Assembly: GCF_020404405.1 (NCBI RefSeq)
Contig: NZ_JAIZDA010000012.1
Coordinates: 1-64,000, forward strand
From: Novosphingobium sp. FKTRR1
GTDB lineage: Bacteria; Pseudomonadota; Alphaproteobacteria; Sphingomonadales; Sphingomonadaceae
DNA: 64,000 nt
Direction of reading: 5' to 3'
Position 1 is the stretch's first letter. Every line of letters begins with the position of its first letter. This document shows positions 63,201 to 64,000 of the stretch, piece by piece. A program made the translations under genes and the position numbers. A model generated the notes under the pieces. The model made no database searches. It had not been told where the DNA came from and saw nothing but the letters and a program-made list of their open reading frames with translations.

Positions 63201-64000
63201 CGAGATCGCGACGCCGCTGGGCACGACCCGCGCCGATGGCGCAAACGGTTCCTATGTGTCGCAACTGGTGATCGACAAGTCGACGCTGTCGGTGATCTCT
63301 GGTCAGGACGCGATCCAGACGCTCAAGCTGTGGAACGGCACGAGCTTCGTGACCTCGACGCTGGCGCTGAGCCGGTTCTGCTCGGCCGACCTGCCCTCGC
63401 AAAGCGCGCTGTACAACGCGGCGACCGGGCTTGGCAGCACGGCCAAGATCTTCTTCACCGGCGAGGAAGCGGGCGCCGAAGGCAAGCAGCTTGGTGTGGT
63501 GGTGACCGGCTCGGAAGCGGGCACGGCCTATGAACTGCCCTGGATGGGCAAGTTTGCCCACGAGAACGCGATCGCCAACGGCTATGCGCAGGACAAGACC
63601 ATCGTCATGGGCACCGACGATGCGGGTGGCGGCAAGGGCCAGGTCTATGTCTACATCGGCACCAAGCAGGCAACCGGCACCGAAGTGGACAAGGCGGGCC
63701 TGACCGACGGCCAGCTCTACGGTTTCACCGTGACCGGGCTGACGCAGGAAACCGAGACGACCAACCTGCAGAACGCCGACTTCACGCTGACCGCGCTGGG
63801 CGATGTCAGCACCAAGACCGGGGCGCAGCTGGAAACGGCGAGCAACGCAGCGGGCGTGACGCAGTTCCTGCGGCCCGAGGATATCGCGTGGGATCCGACC
63901 AACGCGGCGCGCGGCTACTTCGTGGTGACCGACAACGTTGCCGCCAACGGCACGGCGGGCACGTTCCACTCGCGGCTCTATCAGTTCACCTTCAACGACA
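60214..64000 (+). CDS. Giant multidomain secreted/surface protein, 3' end outside window
   Basis: The first 1,262 codons are open to the window edge; GGGGA lies 7 bases before the ATG. Domains in order: an N-terminal beta domain (about 1-205, MTVSQGDIAFVGMNTFGTDWIAFVALN); Calx-beta (about 212-319, IAEGNSG, YATADGSATAGSDYVATSGTLTF and EGDETLTL); a long Gly/Asn/Thr-rich right-handed beta-helix with many NxGTI turns (about 330-730); RTX calcium repeats (about 729-783, GDGNDTVAAGAGAQTITGGAGND); a cadherin-like domain (about 829-934); and a phytase/PhoX (DUF839)-like region (from about 938; DGIGMFDNGDGTVTVLVNHE and AWDPTNAARGYFVVTDN). No N-terminal signal is visible, which suggests type I secretion by a C-terminal signal beyond the window. 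The phosphatase reading is an inference. Confidence 0.75.
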   Translation, partial: MTVSQGDIAFVGMNTFGTDWIAFVALNPIAAGEVIYFSDNELTSASATSFNAGESYFKWVAPAGGVAAGTVIELTPPGTFGNAIGATVGSASFVTFTGNTNPGFSSTADAVYAYTAASDATVNTPVTHLAYINIGNAVDGVAPASLDAKYKLSVTDGSDSAYYTGARSGYPNFSDYAALLGNVANWTKGAAGSETTYGSSQSAGFVQTPLGSLGVDSPSIAEGNSGTKVLTFTVTLSSASVQTVTVNYATADGSATAGSDYVATSGTLTFAPGETSKTVAVTVNGDTVLEGDETLTLHLSGASNASINVADGTGTLTNDDVTLAGDDHYTVASGTTLSTSGAPFTIDASAAAAAGGVVIDNAGAIISTAAGAIEVPAAAPASGAASFTLNNTGNVSGATNGVHVLSGLGGGTLTIDNSGTINGTATRAIDVAAVAAAETISITNAAGATIHSANDAIRVSGAATFDGTLSISNSGTIEALGAGSGQGVDLNNLLASATAHVTITNTATGQIIGDDNDGLRPSAYATVENYGVIKGQSVGTSGADGIDYGTSAGVTINNHGGGDIEGARHGVTGKLPAAFDNAGTIIGHGGSGLNLDTAGDTITTITNAATGVITGTANGLTDGDGIDVDGQVNITNYGTINALGHTVGENNEGLAIGGGTVVNYGTIYSDERGIRSDDSNLGNAFAGLNFTNHGTLTGTTLEAISITDNQGDTILNAADGTINGDIVTGSGDDTVTNLGVLNGNIATGDGNDTVAAGAGAQTITGGAGNDAIDGGAGTDTAAFSGNLADATLARHGTTVTVTSADGTDTLNNVELLKFADATITAASINTAPAIDSNGAGTTATVSVAENTAAVTTVHATDAESDAVTYSIAGGADAALFQINATTGALSFKNAPNYEAPADAGHDNGYAVTVRASDGTATTDQALSVNVTDIADTHSSKAAYLLSSDPNVTVQAIITTGDATSKVGGGTYLFGGIPDGIGMFDNGDGTVTVLVNHEIATPLGTTRADGANGSYVSQLVIDKSTLSVISGQDAIQTLKLWNGTSFVTSTLALSRFCSADLPSQSALYNAATGLGSTAKIFFTGEEAGAEGKQLGVVVTGSEAGTAYELPWMGKFAHENAIANGYAQDKTIVMGTDDAGGGKGQVYVYIGTKQATGTEVDKAGLTDGQLYGFTVTGLTQETETTNLQNADFTLTALGDVSTKTGAQLETASNAAGVTQFLRPEDIAWDPTNAARGYFVVTDNVAANGTAGTFHSRLYQFTFND

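Noticed and set aside
59998-63969. A 1,323-codon open frame on the minus strand opposite the giant secreted protein
   Set aside because: It is the antisense of a repetitive Gly/Thr/Asn-rich gene in GC-rich DNA, where antisense frames lack stops. Its translation is compositionally odd (Val/Arg/Asp/Gly-rich) and matches no family.

Overview
The window is GC-rich alphaproteobacterial chromosome, most likely from Sphingomonadales and Novosphingobium-like. This placement is inferred from gene content: an NDUFA12-type complex I accessory subunit next to a DUF2155 gene, a long-tailed Aat, a UDP-sugar dehydrogenase/epimerase pair, an FDS-type formate dehydrogenase and sphingomonad-style intergenic palindromes. 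About 60 protein genes are supported, many coupled by 1- or 4-base stop/start overlaps. There is one tRNA (Trp). I see no rRNA, prophage, CRISPR array or complete insertion sequence. The extreme left edge carries a 23-bp-period array that looks like the end of an IS21-type element.

Layout. 0.2-4.4 kb: rluE faces a four-gene operon (phosphomannomutase, GreB-like factor, YaiI family, roxA ribosomal oxygenase). 4.9-8.5 kb: an exopolysaccharide segment (GT4 transferase, flippase, GT2 transferase). 8.6-15.2 kb: an ankyrin lipoprotein, a TonB-domain protein, a chemoreceptor, a cyclophilin and a glycoside hydrolase. 15.4-19.5 kb: biotin operon bioB-F-D-A. 19.7-22.05 kb: a UDP-sugar dehydrogenase and a UDP-glucuronate epimerase. 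22.1-29.5 kb: a LysR regulator followed by NAD-dependent formate dehydrogenase fdsG-fdsB-mobA-fdsA-fdsD-fdhD. A matching LysR-type inverted repeat lies before the regulator and before fdsG. 29.5-31 kb: a TonB-like protein and small membrane or hypothetical proteins. 31.0-33.5 kb: tRNA-Trp-secE-nusG-rplK-rplA, closed by a rho-independent terminator.

33.6-36.5 kb: aat overlaps a DUF2155 gene tail-to-tail on opposite strands, followed by the NDUFA12-like subunit, DUF192 and recX. 36.6-43.2 kb: a fatty acyl-AMP ligase, an NTF2-like secreted protein, an SDR coupled to a class A beta-lactamase, and a telA / membrane protein / PHA-region operon. 43.25-44.26 kb: about 1 kb without a protein gene, containing an AT-rich island, a nested GC palindrome and a highly structured, terminator-ended candidate non-coding RNA. 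44.3-51.6 kb: an HNH protein, a tightly coupled operon (DUF3857-transglutaminase, UbiC-like lipoprotein, enoyl-CoA hydratase, epimerase), a CinA-type protein and a Baeyer-Villiger-type monooxygenase. 51.7-59.8 kb: corA, a second chemoreceptor, rimO, a DUF1761 protein, serS with an NlpD-like LytM gene, and a pentapeptide-repeat gene whose promoter is embedded in a seven-copy 14-bp array. 60.2 kb to the right edge: the first 1,262 residues of a giant multidomain protein (Calx-beta, beta-helix, RTX, cadherin, phytase/PhoX-like), open at the window end.

The items most worth a second look are the unclassified structured RNA near 43.8-44.2 kb, the 14-bp repeat promoter at 59.0 kb, the paired LysR boxes of the formate dehydrogenase locus, the antisense aat/DUF2155 overlap and the giant secreted protein.
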